Part shown: piece by piece, positions 39,356 through 50,812 of the stretch | Layout of the letters: each line of letters opens with the position of its first letter | How positions within the stretch are numbered: position 1 is the first letter of the stretch | Source: Serilophus lunatus | Lineage: Eukaryota > Chordata > Aves > Passeriformes > Eurylaimidae | Direction: 5' to 3' | DNA length: 64,000 nucleotides | Assembly (NCBI GenBank): GCA_013399895.1 | Contig: VXBA01000900.1 | Span: 124,001-188,000, forward strand | Notes under the pieces: generated by a model | What the model was told of the DNA's origin: nothing | Seen by the model: only the letters and a program-made list of their open reading frames with translations | Database searches by the model: none | Translations under genes and position numbers: made by a program

Positions 39356-40439
39356 CTGTGACATTTATCAGTCTCTGCAGCAAGTTTATTAGAGAAGAAT
39401 GTTATTAAGTTAATTAATTAATCCATTGGAAACTTTACATATCAGTAAACTACATAGTATTATTTTTGAAATCAGTGATAACATTTGCCTTTAATGAGTG
39501 TTGACATGTTCAAAGAGCTAAATGCAAAGTGCTCGATTAACTAATTATTCATGAATTTGTAAATATTGGCTAATTATTAAAAATCTGAGGGATGAAACAG
39601 AAATTAAAAGTAGTTTCAAGAGTTACAGGGCAATATCAATTGCAAGCTTAGCATAAAAATATTCAATTTTCAATATTTTATGTTTATTGTGCTTAATTTT
39701 TTGCTCTCTGGAACAAATATTTAACTAATATGTGTAGGAATAGTTTCCTCTCTTTTCAAGTAAGCTTAGCTGAAGAAATTCATAATCTTATGCATTTACA
39801 GATCTATTACATAATTCATTTGTAAGGTTCCAAACTATTTTCTGAGACTTCAAATAAAGTCTTATCTGAGGGAAAAATTCACTGAAAGATTATTGGTTCT
39901 TAAAATAATTTTTTAATGCTTTTTATGAAAGAGATAGTAAAAAAAAATTAGTATGTTACACTGACTGTGATGGCTTGGAAATGTTTCCTATGCTGTTCTT
40001 GATGTAAACATATTTCTGCCTGGTGGGTGGAGAATGCACTGAATTGCGAGGTAGTTAGGGAATAATGGTATATCATAGCATTTGTTCTCCTCTAGTTTCC
40101 TATACTTCTTTCTTAGTTTAGAAAGATGTCTTTTCTTGTTGCTGTCTGTATTTCATCATGTTAAAATGGAGGTTGAGCTATAGAAAATTATTTTTCAGCA
40201 AATAAGCCTGAGATTTTTCCATATTGCAAATTTATATTTTGTCAAGTGACACCCAGCAGAGAGATGTGGTAAAGCATAAGGATAAATTCAGTGTTCTTTT
40301 TACTAAGTACTTGTTCTAAGATACATAGCTATCTGCTCTATCTGAGGATGTTCACAATGGCCTATCTAGCAACAGAGTCAATGGGATGAATGGGAGAAAG
40401 TTCATATAACTTTGTAATTAAGCACTGCAGTATAGTATT

Positions 40440-40900
40440 TGTAGACATTGAGTTGGGGTCAGAAGGGGGTTAGAAAGAGAAGTCTAGGACACAGGGCTAG
40501 CATAGAGCAAGTTCTATAAACACTACACGCAAATATCAGATAAGGGAGACAGAGACGGTAAAAACTAGACATCACAACTGCTTAGAACAGCATCTCAAGG
40601 TCTCCTAGAAGAAGAGGACATGCTTCTCTGCGAGGGGACGATAGCAGCGACAGCCCAGCTCTCAAAGAGACAGGGCAGAGAAGAAGGTGAGCTTGGAGCA
40701 GTGGGGCCAATCAGAGCTGTGTGACGCCTGTCACTCAGAAGGGGCATATAAGCCCGGGTTAGTCATGTGATCAGCAAGCAGGTGATTTGAAACGAATGGT
40801 AGTGCTTTTTGTTGACAAAATAAACATGCCTGCGTTTTTTTTACGTGGCCTATGTGTAAGGTCAGTTTCTGTGCATCAACATGAAGACCGAATGAAGGTT
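40440..40900 (+). mobile_element. LTR-like promoter segment with CCAAT, TATA and AATAAA
   Basis: Within about 120 bases the + strand has CCAAT (40707-40711), a GTGACG motif, TATAA (40747-40751) in a GC-rich setting, and AATAAA (40819-40824) about 45 bases past the expected start of transcription. This compact order is that of a retroviral LTR (U3 promoter, then R with a poly(A) signal). I could not find matching target duplications or firm TG/CA ends, so the borders are approximate. The alternative is a genuine host promoter serving the NAV3 exon 3 kb downstream. A strong donor-like GTAAGG at 40856-40861 would permit splicing out of it. Confidence 0.45.
40707..40751 (+). promoter_or_regulatory. 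CCAAT box and TATA box pair
   Basis: CCAAT at 40707 and TATAA at 40747 are spaced as in a core RNA polymerase II promoter, pointing toward NAV3's own direction. Transcription would start near 40775-40780. Activity is inferred from motif layout only. Confidence 0.5.
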
Positions 40901-43847
40901 GTGTGATTAGCCTCAGTACCTCTGTATAACAGCATTTGACTCATTGTGTTTTTAATGTATTTAGAAAAGTAAATGAGGCAGATGAATGCTGGAGCTGGCA
41001 GCTGCCCTCATGTGGCTCTCACACAGTTCAGCTGTCATTCGCATTCCAGTGTGATGGCCTATGATTGAGCTGGGCTGCACTGAATAGCTCAGTTGGAAGA
41101 AGGGACGGTCAGCAGAGACACTGAGACCCACTGAGTTGCCCAGGACTCAGCTGTACTGCTACCAGAGACCATTCCAGCTTGAAGCGGTGTGGCACCTACT
41201 GCCAACACCATACATGAGGTTTGATGTGCCTCATTGGATGAAGATTTTTCATCCACTGCCGCAAGTTTTTGTGCTCCCAGCTAGAAAGAGAACTGAATAT
41301 ACATATCCATTTCTGGCAGTCCTGTGTCTGGTCTATTCATGTTCTGAGCTGAGCAACTGTGCTATACATTTCTTCCCTAGAAGAGTACAAGGAGTACTCC
41401 CTGTCCACAGGGCTTACTGAAGTCAGATGCAGCACCCCAAGTGCCTACTACATATGACCACACACAGACCATGAGCTTGGTGTGGAGGTAGAGCAGGTCC
41501 TTACAGCCGAGCATGGAGACAAGCCACTTCCTGTAGCTGTTTGAACATGAAAGGGCGAATGAGGAAGTTACCATTCATGGATTTGCAGTATCAGGAAGAG
41601 ATTCAGACTTGTTCTTCGGTAGGAAAAGAGCCTGTCTTCTTTATTCCAAGACAACCACCAGGAGAATTTTGGCACCACCGGGCCAAATCATTGTTCTTCC
41701 TGTTAATTCAAAACATAACAATTGAGACTACTGTAGCAATTTGAGTATAAATTTGGGATTTAAAACCAGTGAGTGGGAATAGAGTGAGATTGCCCTTCAT
41801 TTTCTAAATTCTTCATTGGAACATGCTGACAGTGCCTAAACTCTGGGACAACATCAGCATCAGCATCCGCACCATACCACTGGGCTCTGCTGTGGGCAGG
41901 CACCATCACATTCATAAAATCCTTTTAAGGGCTCATATGCTACTGCATCTGGCAGTGTTTCCATGCTGAAGAAGTGACAGTTTTGTACTCAAGCAGACAG
42001 ACCACTCCTCTTGTCTCCTCTTACTTTGACTTTATGGGCTAGGTTAGTATGGATGTGGTACCTCCTCTTGCCATGGAACATGTCTTTCTAGGAATTCGTC
42101 AGTGCTTTAGTATGGAAAACCATCATTACTTGAGAATACTGATATTTTTTCTAGGTTAATTCTGTGTTTCTGAGAGTTATCTAGGAAAAAATGTACCTTT
42201 CCTTTAAAATTTTCAGGAATTTTCCCTTATATATTTTCAAAAACTGGAAACTGAACCAGTGAAAAGCAAGAAATACACTCAGGCGTCTGTTAACGTCTGT
42301 TTATTCATACAGGAAATCTGCAAACAGTTTGTATTTCTTAGGGTGGCATTTTTAAAGGTTATTTGCCTATCCAGGTTTCTCAGGTAGAGACTTGAGCATA
42401 TTTTCACACTGACAAAAGCAGTTTATTTTTATACAGCAATTTGAATATGTGCAAATTTCTACATTATGATTCATGAAATTAATTTCCCTTAGATAAAAAG
42501 TTTGTATCTAATTAAATTCAGCTAGTTGTTTGTTCATTTGTCTATTATTTCTGGGACTAATACTTTTTACTCTGTAGAAAAGGTATACATTTAAGCATAA
42601 GTATTCTTTCCAGATAATGTGTTTAAAAATAGCATTTAAAACTATTGAACATAGTTCAGACACAATATTGAGTTACTTTATAAAAAAATCCTATTCTATT
42701 AATAGGTTTTCTTCAGAAGATTGTGAAAAAATGTTTTTGTTATAGCTTTTTAATTCCATACTAGGCTGTGGCTCTCACAAAGATGCAAATAAGGTATATC
42801 TAAGGAGAAAAAATAAAATACTTCCTTTTATAATCATCTTGCAACACAGGTACTGCTATGTTCCTTTTTTATCTTCTTTATGATCTTAAATTCTTTATTC
42901 AGAGCAGAAATTGCAAGACTGAGGGTCCATATGCAAGTCTGCTTCTAGCTTTCTGTATAGGGAGTAGCAGTGATATGGAAGAAGTAGTTTGTCATCCTTA
43001 CCTTTCAGGGAGAAAATAGGATTTGACCATGAGCTAGGTCTGTTACTGTAGCATCCCATTCAGATGAAGCGGGGTTTTGAAACCTGTGGCACTGTATACT
43101 GGGCAGAGGCTTCTGCATCTCCGGTTTAATTCACCAGGTTGTTTGCTGCCATGGCAGCCAGCAGCATTCACTGCAGCAGCAGAGAAGAGTCATATATCTG
43201 GGAATGCAGTATGAATACTAAAATGTAAGGAGGCTTGTGCAGAGCTTAGCTTCAGTGGTTAATTTTGCCTCTTTATTGAGCTCTGACGTGGAGGCTGTAC
43301 TTGCAGTTCTGTGTCAGCCCTTCTAAAGTGAAGAGCTGTGCACTAGGATCAGTCATGAGCTGGTGAGAGGTGGGGAAAAGCCCAAGACAGTACTTGTGCC
43401 TACTTTGGATTTCAGAAGGCAGCAGCTGTAGGAAGAGATGCAGGCCCACCACTCTGATGAGACTGGTGATTGGATGAAGAGGGGAAAACACAGTTGGCTT
43501 TTGGGATTACTTCTGTGCTGGAGCAGAGTGTTTGATCAACTCTCTTTTGCTTGAGAGAAATCTGAGTGAAAATGACTGTAAGTACTGCAGATTAATGTGA
43601 CAGGAGAGAAGTGACTTAGCAAAGACAGCAGCATAATTTTAATGAAAGTGACTGTTCCTGTCTAGTCGGTAACAGTACGTACAATGCATGTTTGAGTTGT
43701 GCTTTTCATTGTGATTGCAACTATGTGCTACCTGGGATGTGCAGCATGCAGTGATGCAGGGACCACCTCCTGGATCTTTCAGGGGAGTTGAACTGCTATC
43801 CATGCCGGAAATATCAAATTTAACTGAGGTGAAGCCCAACCAGAAGG

Positions 43848-44400
43848 ATGCAGCGATCTGCTGAATTGTCAGTGTTTAAAGGCACAGAGACTAGAAAAGG
43901 GTGTGTTCGTCTTCAGAAGCAGAAGTCTCTAACCAATCTCACGCTCATCAGTGAAGGGGAGAAGAGGCGATACTCATACAGGGAGAACTGGTTTGGAAAC
44001 GCCTCCAAGTCCAACCAGAGTTACCAACAGCGGGAGGCAAAAACTGGTTGCAGAGGCACCCTTTCCAAGGCACTCTCACAGTCGTTGCACTCTCTCTGCC
44101 ACTCCAGCCTCACCACACCCCGAGCTTTCCAGGGGATACTACCTGGTGGAAATAGGACGTCCAGGAGATCAGGAGACTGGCATACAGGTGAAGGCTTTCA
44201 GATTGACAATGAGGAGAGCAGGAAATCAGATGATGAAAATGCATCCTGCACATCTCGCTTCCCCAGCAGGACCTGGGCAGAGGAGGAGGAGGAGGAGGAG
44301 GAGGAAGGGTGCTTGCGTGAAGGGACTGCACATCTGGATGAAGATGTCATAATAACAATGCTGGGTGACCTAGAACAGGTCCTTTATACTGATATTTTAG
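43848..44400 (+). CDS. NAV3: NAV3 alternative first coding exon, NAV1-like N-terminus of a short isoform
   Basis: An open frame starts at ATG 43848 (A at -3) after an in-frame TGA at 43830-43832. It runs 184 codons plus one base to a consensus donor, GTAAGT, at 44401. The product resembles the N-terminus of the paralogue NAV1, which lacks a CH domain. Matching blocks are LSVFKGTE, the identical octamer KQKSLTNL, LSKALSQSLHSL, RKSDDE, and finally VIITMLGDLEQVLYTDIL, where NAV1 has a VLGDLEQLLFSQML-type sequence. In NAV1 this block leads directly into the RTVQNVLDLRQNLEETMSSLRG region. Here the one-base phase joins exactly to 49875, whose product is EDPETRRMRTVKNIADLRQN. The resulting protein would omit the CH domain and the SxIP-rich exon. 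A run of nine Glu lies at about 44281-44307. Any 5' UTR exon is unknown; a possible acceptor ends at 43782. The coding call is strong by homology, while transcription is inferred. Confidence 0.85.
44281..44307 (+). repeat. In-frame GAG codon repeat (poly-Glu)
   Basis: A tandem GAG trinucleotide run inside the alternative first exon encodes nine consecutive glutamates before Gly-Cys. Changes in copy number would stay in frame. Confidence 0.85.
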
Positions 44401-47400
44401 GTAAGTTAACACTGATTTGACATCGGGAAGGGCAGAAGGAGACCCAAGTGTTAGTACATATCTGCATGGAGCAGATTTTTGATCTTGACAGTGATGTCCA
44501 GAGACAGAACTGGGTTTATTTGCAGTAGTATGCAAAAATAGAGTCTAGCCATTTCTTCTTTATTTGCTTACCCTTTGTATAAGAATACAAATGTATAAAT
44601 TGCTTTTGATGGGTGCGGGGGCAGCAACAGCCTGTGAATAACTGAGCATGGTTTCCTTAGCTTTTTGAAAAATAAGGTGAAACATTTAAGTACTATTAGT
44701 TTATTCTTGAATAATTCTATATCAATGACATTTTTTTCTCATTAGTTTGAAATTGATATCTTGAATCCAAAGTTTGGGTAGGACAAAAAGTGTCTTGGCC
44801 TTCCTACAAACTGGCTCTCCAATATTTCTTCCCCTTTCCCTAGTCCCACTGCTGATAATTTCACCCCTGTATATGGAATCGTAAGTGCCAGGGCTTCAGT
44901 TCAGTTTAAATAACCAGTTCTGTTATATCTGTGCACGCCAGCGAGAATTTGAAATCCACAGCCACTGGTGCTTCAAAAAGCTTCTGTGTTACTGGCTTTG
45001 CCTTTCATCTCTCAGCCTTTTATAAGAGTGCTCAAAGGGTTCATTTCCAAAGCTTTATTCTTCAGCCAGTCAAATGGTAGACGTGGCTGCTTGCTTTTTG
45101 AAGGCTATGTAGCATGTGTCTAGCCTGGAGCTTTTTGCTGGTAGATATGTTGGCCCTGATTGTGTTTAAACATTCAGGATAAATTTTTGCTATGTGTGCT
45201 ATGTGTAAATTTTTGCTAGTGTAAAAAGCTGGCATCTCAAAATAAGAAAGAAACAACAATTCTTTGTATTCATACCTTTTATTATTAGACCGTACCAGTA
45301 GGTGAAGAGGGGCTTCTCTCACGGATAAGGGGCTTGCTAGCAAAAGAGACTGAGCTCCCACCTCTCCCTGCTCCTCTTCAGCTGCATGTCACTGACAAAT
45401 CACTGTTCTCTTGTGAGCCTCAGTTTCCCCACTTGCAGAGTAAAACTGGTACTTTCCTTTGTGAATGGACTTATTACCTAAGAGTGGACAATTGCCTGGG
45501 GAGATGTTGATAATTTGTAAATCCTTTTGTGAAAATTAGACAACTGAAGGAATTGTTATTCTGTCATTTCCTTTGGGGTGTAATTAAATGTGCAGAAGTA
45601 TAGAAATTATTATCAACAGTATTATTAAATGTGAAATTGTGGAGGAGCTTCAGAAATGTGAATTAAAAAGTTTAGCCTAGGTATTGTGTGATTTCTGTAA
45701 AATGTTTATTTTTATTTCCTGTGAATGGAAGGAATTATTGTGTTCTCCAGAAATTTATTGAGAGAACCTGTAATGGTTCAGTGTTTATAGGCAAAAATTT
45801 GGGGAGAGTATTTTGGAATTTTGACATAAATTCTAAAACTAAAAACTATTTGAGCAGATTATGTTTCACAGGGTCACTAATATACTTGCACTGGCCTTTC
45901 TTGTAAGAGGAACAGAATTTTGACGGAAAGTTTCAGGGTACCCTGGTTTTAGTCTTATCCCTGTCTCCCCATCTAAGAATGGCTTTTTTTTAGCATACAA
46001 ACTGGAATCACTTCAGATAACAAGATAGGGCACATTTCTGATATGTTAGATCATGAAAATATGACATGTGACATATAGACTCTGTCACATAGACTCTGTG
46101 ACAACATTGGATCATATAATAAGCAACAAGGTGTCTGGAGGAGTCTGGGATCCCTTTAAACCCAATCCTGATACAGTAAGTGTCTCCCCTGGCAGGCGTG
46201 GCATAGCTAGTTTGCAGAAAAAATATGCATATTCATCGTCTCTATGGTCCTCTGTACAGAGGGAGGCTTGATGTGGATGGGGAGTCAGCGTGCTGTCCTG
46301 AAAATGTAGGATCTTGTATTGAATGCAGAAAATTTCTCTGTAGTCATGTTCAACTGTTTATAATTTCTGACTTGTTCATCCGTGGTACAGCACGAGTCCA
46401 TTGATATGGCCTTTTGAGAATGATGGAAAGATAAAAACAATTCTTTTTAATGCATTCTATTAGTTTTGAGGATTTATTTAAGTAGTACTATGCAGTAGTT
46501 TAATATAATAAAATTTCACTAGTAGCTTTTTTTTTTAGTAAAAACTGATGGAAAGGTTTTGAAATTGCTCTTTGTGTCACTGAGCTCAAAAGAGATTAGA
46601 TCTCAAACTTTTCACCTTTACAGGATAGAATAACGCCAATTTTATGATATAATTTGTCTGAAAGTGAAATTGTCTCACTGTGAAAATATATTTTGGCAGC
46701 TTGCCATATATGTACCTTACATTTAATGTATTACAGTTGTACCTCGAGGCTTTGCTATGTTATTTACTGTGCAATACATATTAAAAAAGACAGTTGCTGT
46801 CATTTTTGCTGCAAGAATTTGCAGTGTTAACATACACCACAGGACAACTGACAAGGATAAACAAGGAAAGAAAAGGGCAAAGTCACTGTAAAATATGAAT
46901 TGCAATCTGTTCCTCAAATAAATATAAAGATGAAGTATTGCTCTGCCTTTAATTCTGCCTGCTTAGACCATTTGATTTTCTGTGTAAAAAGAAATTTTTC
47001 TTATACCAACAAGCTACTCTTTCACCTTTATTTTGTGGCAGAGCAGGTAACATGTCCAGGATCTCCCCTATATAAGTATTGTGGCAGGAATATAATGTGC
47101 TCCTGGAAGTCAGTTGAGTGCATTTGGCAGAGGCGGGAAAGCAAATTGCAAAAGGAGAGTGAGAAACTGAGTGCACAATAGACAACTGTCCAAAGACAGA
47201 CATGGACAGTCTGCCTTGGAACCGTCTGGACTTTAAAAAGCAGTTTGAATCTAAAACTAGGATGTAATGGTCTTCAGCTTTGACTGGACATGAGCCCTTT
47301 CACCTCACAGGAATCTCCAAGGTGGTGCAGAAACTTCTGCAAACAGTACATGGGATCCATGAGTACAATGAACATCAAGGGACTTTACTAAAGACATTTA

Positions 47401-49874
47401 GCTTGAAAGCAGTTCTAATTTCAATCTGAATGTGAATGTCTGCCTCCTGTAGGGTGCAACATGTAAAAATGCACACAGGTAGAGTTTTTTAATGCAAAAT
47501 ATTGCAAAATAGCAAAATATTGTGACTAGATATGGCCTCAGAGTGTGGCTTGAGACGATGAAGAGTTTGGCAGTGTTGGGCCTGTATCCCGGCTTCTTGT
47601 TTCCATCCTGCCCAGGTGTTGTTCCCACTGTCAGTTCCATGGTGCCAACCCAGAGGTTTATGGATTTCAGGATCATTAAACCACTGAAGAATTTATTTGG
47701 AGTGATAAAATAGGCAGACTTCATTTCCTGAAGGACTGTTCAGATGCAACAAAGAGGACAGAAGACACAGCCAGGGCTGAGTAGATGGGAAAACCTCAAA
47801 TTGGCATTGCTACGGAAGTTAGCTTGACATTGAGCCACAACTGCAGGGTTTATTGTCAAGTACTGTGTGTCGTTTGTCTACTGAGGAAGAACTAAAGGTT
47901 CTGTGCAATGTCTACGAAATAATTTATCCCCATTTAATGTCAGGAGTTGCGAATTTTCTTAACTGCCATCAGAGTGTTTGAGTGATAGGACCTGGACTGC
48001 AGAAGGGGGTAGAGTATTCAGTTTGTCAACAAGCTTAAAGGCTTCATCCTTTAGTCAAAAATCAATATCAGGGAGCTTAAGTGACCCATTGTTCAAACGA
48101 AGTTTGCTTCTGCAGATTCTCCGTTACATTTGAAATAAATGCCACTGTATATGTTAAGCCAATTGTTTCTGTAAACTATACTTGTAGTTCAGCTGCAAGT
48201 TAGTCTTTTTCCCATGCCTTTGAACAGATGTTGTGTTGAGATGTTTTTACCTTACCAGAATGTTTTTCTGTAGGACTTTCTTTTTTTGCTTTGTTTTTCC
48301 AGAATGCTTTGTTAAACATAAAATTTTCATTGCTTCTGGCCCCATGTAGAATATTTCCCAGCTCTATCTCATACTGAACTTTTCTGACAAGTTCTGCATT
48401 AAGATCTCCTTTTTTTCCCCCCATTTTATCTACTATGCAAAGAGTATCATCTTTCTTTTTTTTAACTCCTTCCCAAACATTTCCTACTTGTTTTATCACT
48501 TAGATGGCACTCCATGCTTTTCCTCAGAGACATCAACATTGTTGAAATTATATCTTGTATAAACAAACACAAAGACCTGGGAGGAGGTAAGGTGGAAACA
48601 GAATGAGAAATACAACAATTTGATGATGTACATCTACAAATATGAAATATCATCACTTTCTATGTTATTTTGCCTCTGCTCACATTTCTGATCTGTATTT
48701 TTGTATGATGTTGAATTTCAATTCACCAGACTATCTCCTGTTATGTACATTCAAAGATGAAAATTTTCTTGATGTCATAAGAATTCTAAAATGAGGTTAA
48801 AATCATGTTCTGGATAAGAATCTGAAATCTAGAGTTAAATATTAAAGATAGTTTTAGTGATTAGACAATATAATTCTTGCTGACAACATTTCCAAAATGA
48901 GGAGTAAAATGAACTTAACACGTTGACGTATGACATGAAATTTATCATTGATAAAGGCAAAAAGAAATTATTTGCATTTCAAATTCACCATTGTACATGG
49001 AACTGTAATAATAATGCTTCTTATCAGGCTTCTTTCAAGCAACAAATAGGGGAACACAGCCTAAATCAGAACATTAGCCTTGAACAAATCAGTGATTTTT
49101 TTCACAGAATTTCTTTTGAAATTTTCTTATTATTCAAAAGTAAAATGAACTAAACTTCTTTGATCAATGAACTTGCCAGAAAACATGAATTTTTGTTTCT
49201 TCATGTATGACTTTTGGAGGTTATTTTGAGGCTTATTATGTTTTTCTTTTGTAAATATATCATATATAACTTTTGGGCATGATTTTGTTTGGTTTTTTTT
49301 AATTTATTTTTAATTGTGTCAAGTAGACATTGTTGAGGATGTTCCAGATGAAGTTCAGTGAGCTTCATTATTCAAGATACCAGACTAGCTTTTCACAATG
49401 GGCCCGAAGGCTGTTAAAACTCATAATTGTATTGTGCTTTAGTGTTCAGGTTTGTATCCCAAGAAGCATATTTTACTTTATCCTATTTGAAGAATAAGAT
49501 CCCCATTCAGGAAATTATTACTGTTTAGGAAGTGTCAATGATAAAAAGGGATTTTGTAATGTATCAAGTGTCTGGGGCTGCATTGTGCCTTACACTGGGT
49601 AAAAATCCCAACCCTATAAATCTGAGTTTCATTAAAAGATTTGGGCCCCAACAGGGATACTTCACTAAGACTGTTTTCAGTAGGGTTTTTTATATATCAC
49701 ATACTTTTATAAGGGTATATGTGTTTTGTTACTGAAAGGATGAAGATTTATTTTTAAAATATTAAAGGCATATTTACAATTATGTGTGTATATTCTCAAC
49801 TGTGTATACATGTGTGCATTTTATTCAACCTTATAAACTCATACACCTTAAAGTGTACACTGGTTCTATTCTAG

Positions 49875-49983
49875 GGGAAGACCCTGAAACAAGAAGAATG
49901 AGAACTGTAAAGAATATAGCAGACCTGAGACAGAATTTGGAAGAAACCATGTCCAGCCTTAGAGGGACCCAGATAAGCCACAG
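49875..49983 (+). CDS. NAV3: Neuron navigator 3, conserved exon shared by long and short forms
   Basis: A 109-base exon between TTCTATTCTAG and a weaker donor, GTATAC. It completes Gly and reads EDPETRRMRTVKNIADLRQN, then LEETMSSLRGTQISH plus a split Ser codon. This is one of the most conserved navigator segments and occurs in NAV1, NAV2 and NAV3. It is predicted to form a helix. It accepts splicing in phase 1 from either 34474 (long form) or 44400 (alternative first exon), so it is the point where the two transcript classes converge. It ends in phase 2. Confidence 0.97.
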
Positions 49984-50237
49984 GTATACTGGTTTTGTGT
50001 AGACTGCAATAAAATATGGACCTTGGGAGAGTATTGCTATTTGCTGAATGAGACACTTGCAAGCAAAAATGAACTGCTACGCTAGCTATACTGTTTGCAA
50101 GACTGCCTTAGCAATTTACATGTGACTTTACTGTCAAAGTGTCTTATACAATAATTTAAAAAGGTAATTATTGTTTAATATACGTTTTCTCAGAAGCCTA
50201 TGAAATTTGTTCTGTTATTTTATAAATAGAGGTTAGC

Positions 50238-50720
50238 ATCATAGGATCATAAAATTGTTTAGGTGGGAAAAGACCTCTTAAGATCACCAAGTCCAACCAT
50301 TAGCCTGACACTGCCATTTCTACCACTAAACCATGTCCCCAAGTGCCACAACTACAAGTCTTTTGAATATCCCCAGGAATGGTGGCTCAACCACTTCCCT
50401 GAGCAGCCTATTCCACTGCTTGACAACGTTTTCCATGAAGATTTTTTTTCTAATATCCAATCTAAATCTCCCATGATGCAGCTGGCTCATGTTCAGATGC
50501 TGTTGACCAGCAGCCTGAGGTCCATTTCTGATTACAGAATCACAGAATATGCTAAGGGAGAAGGGACCCATAAGGATCCAACTTCCGGCCCTGCACAGGA
50601 CTGTTCCCAAGAGTCAAACCATGTGCCAGGCAGCTTTTCAGCCACTCTGCCCCAAGCCTTTAGTGCTGCATGGCGTTGTTGTTACCCAAATCCAGGACCT
50701 GGCACATGCAGAACTTACGA
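50238..50720 (-). mobile_element. CR1 LINE fragment, minus strand, interrupted by a second CR1
   Basis: The element begins with CATAGGATCATAAAATTG, a decayed reverse complement of the CR1 tail. It runs through AGTCCAACCATTAGCCTGAC, CCACTTCCCTGAGCAGCCTA and GGCTCATGTTCAGATGCTGT up to about 50530. The same CR1 sequence resumes at about 50626 with CCAGGCAGCTTTTCAGCCAC and TGTTACCCAAATCCAGGACC. The intervening 95 bases are a different CR1 copy, so this is the older, outer element. Confidence 0.85.
50531..50625 (-). mobile_element. Inner CR1 LINE fragment inserted in an older CR1
   Basis: A short, strongly 5'-truncated CR1 3' end starts ATTACAGAATCACAGAATAT and includes GAAGGGACCCATAAGGATCC. Removing it restores continuous CR1 sequence (ATTTCTG joined to CCAGGCAGC) in the outer element. 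It is therefore the younger insertion. Confidence 0.82.
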
Positions 50721-50812
50721 AAATAAATATAAATTCCTCCAGCCTTTAATTTTCCTGGTTTCTCAGGAAAAGAGAAAGAACAGTTCGCTGACTTCTCCAT
50801 TCTGTTTGTCAG

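Larger units (their letters stand above)
34475..49874 (+). other. NAV3: NAV3 intron (15.4 kb) holding an alternative first exon and LTR elements
   Basis: A GTGAGT donor and a TTCTATTCTAG acceptor frame the largest complete intron in the window. It holds a decayed CR1 coding relic near 37270-37450, a GC-rich solo LTR at 37902-39350, an LTR-like promoter segment at about 40440-40900, and the alternative coding exon at 43848-44400. The stretches 34475-37187, 41000-43600 and 44600-49800 show no other feature I can support. Confidence 0.85.
49984..50812 (+). other. NAV3: NAV3 intron (829 bases), more than half CR1
   Basis: A short intron from GTATAC to TTTGTCAG. A minus-strand CR1 spanning about 50238-50720, interrupted by a second CR1, fills more than half of it. 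Only about 90 bases separate that CR1 from the downstream splice acceptor. No other feature was seen. Confidence 0.88.

Noticed and set aside
38263..39392. Cluster of overlapping ORFs up to 255 codons on both strands in a CpG-rich block, resembling a promoter island or gene
   Set aside because: The block has LTR ends and an AGTAG target duplication. High GC content leaves many frames open, and no protein family was recognised.
41136..41420. 94-codon ORF in a moderately GC-rich stretch
   Set aside because: No motif, homologue or splice signal could be recognised.
43951..44352. 133-codon ORF in a second frame of the alternative exon
   Set aside because: The frame starting at 43848 carries the NAV1-like motifs and the correct splice phase. 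This one is an overlap by-product.
46068..46271. Possible further LTR or gene near a short tandem CATAGACTCTGT duplication
   Set aside because: There are no consistent ends, promoter or target duplication, and only a short local duplication is visible.
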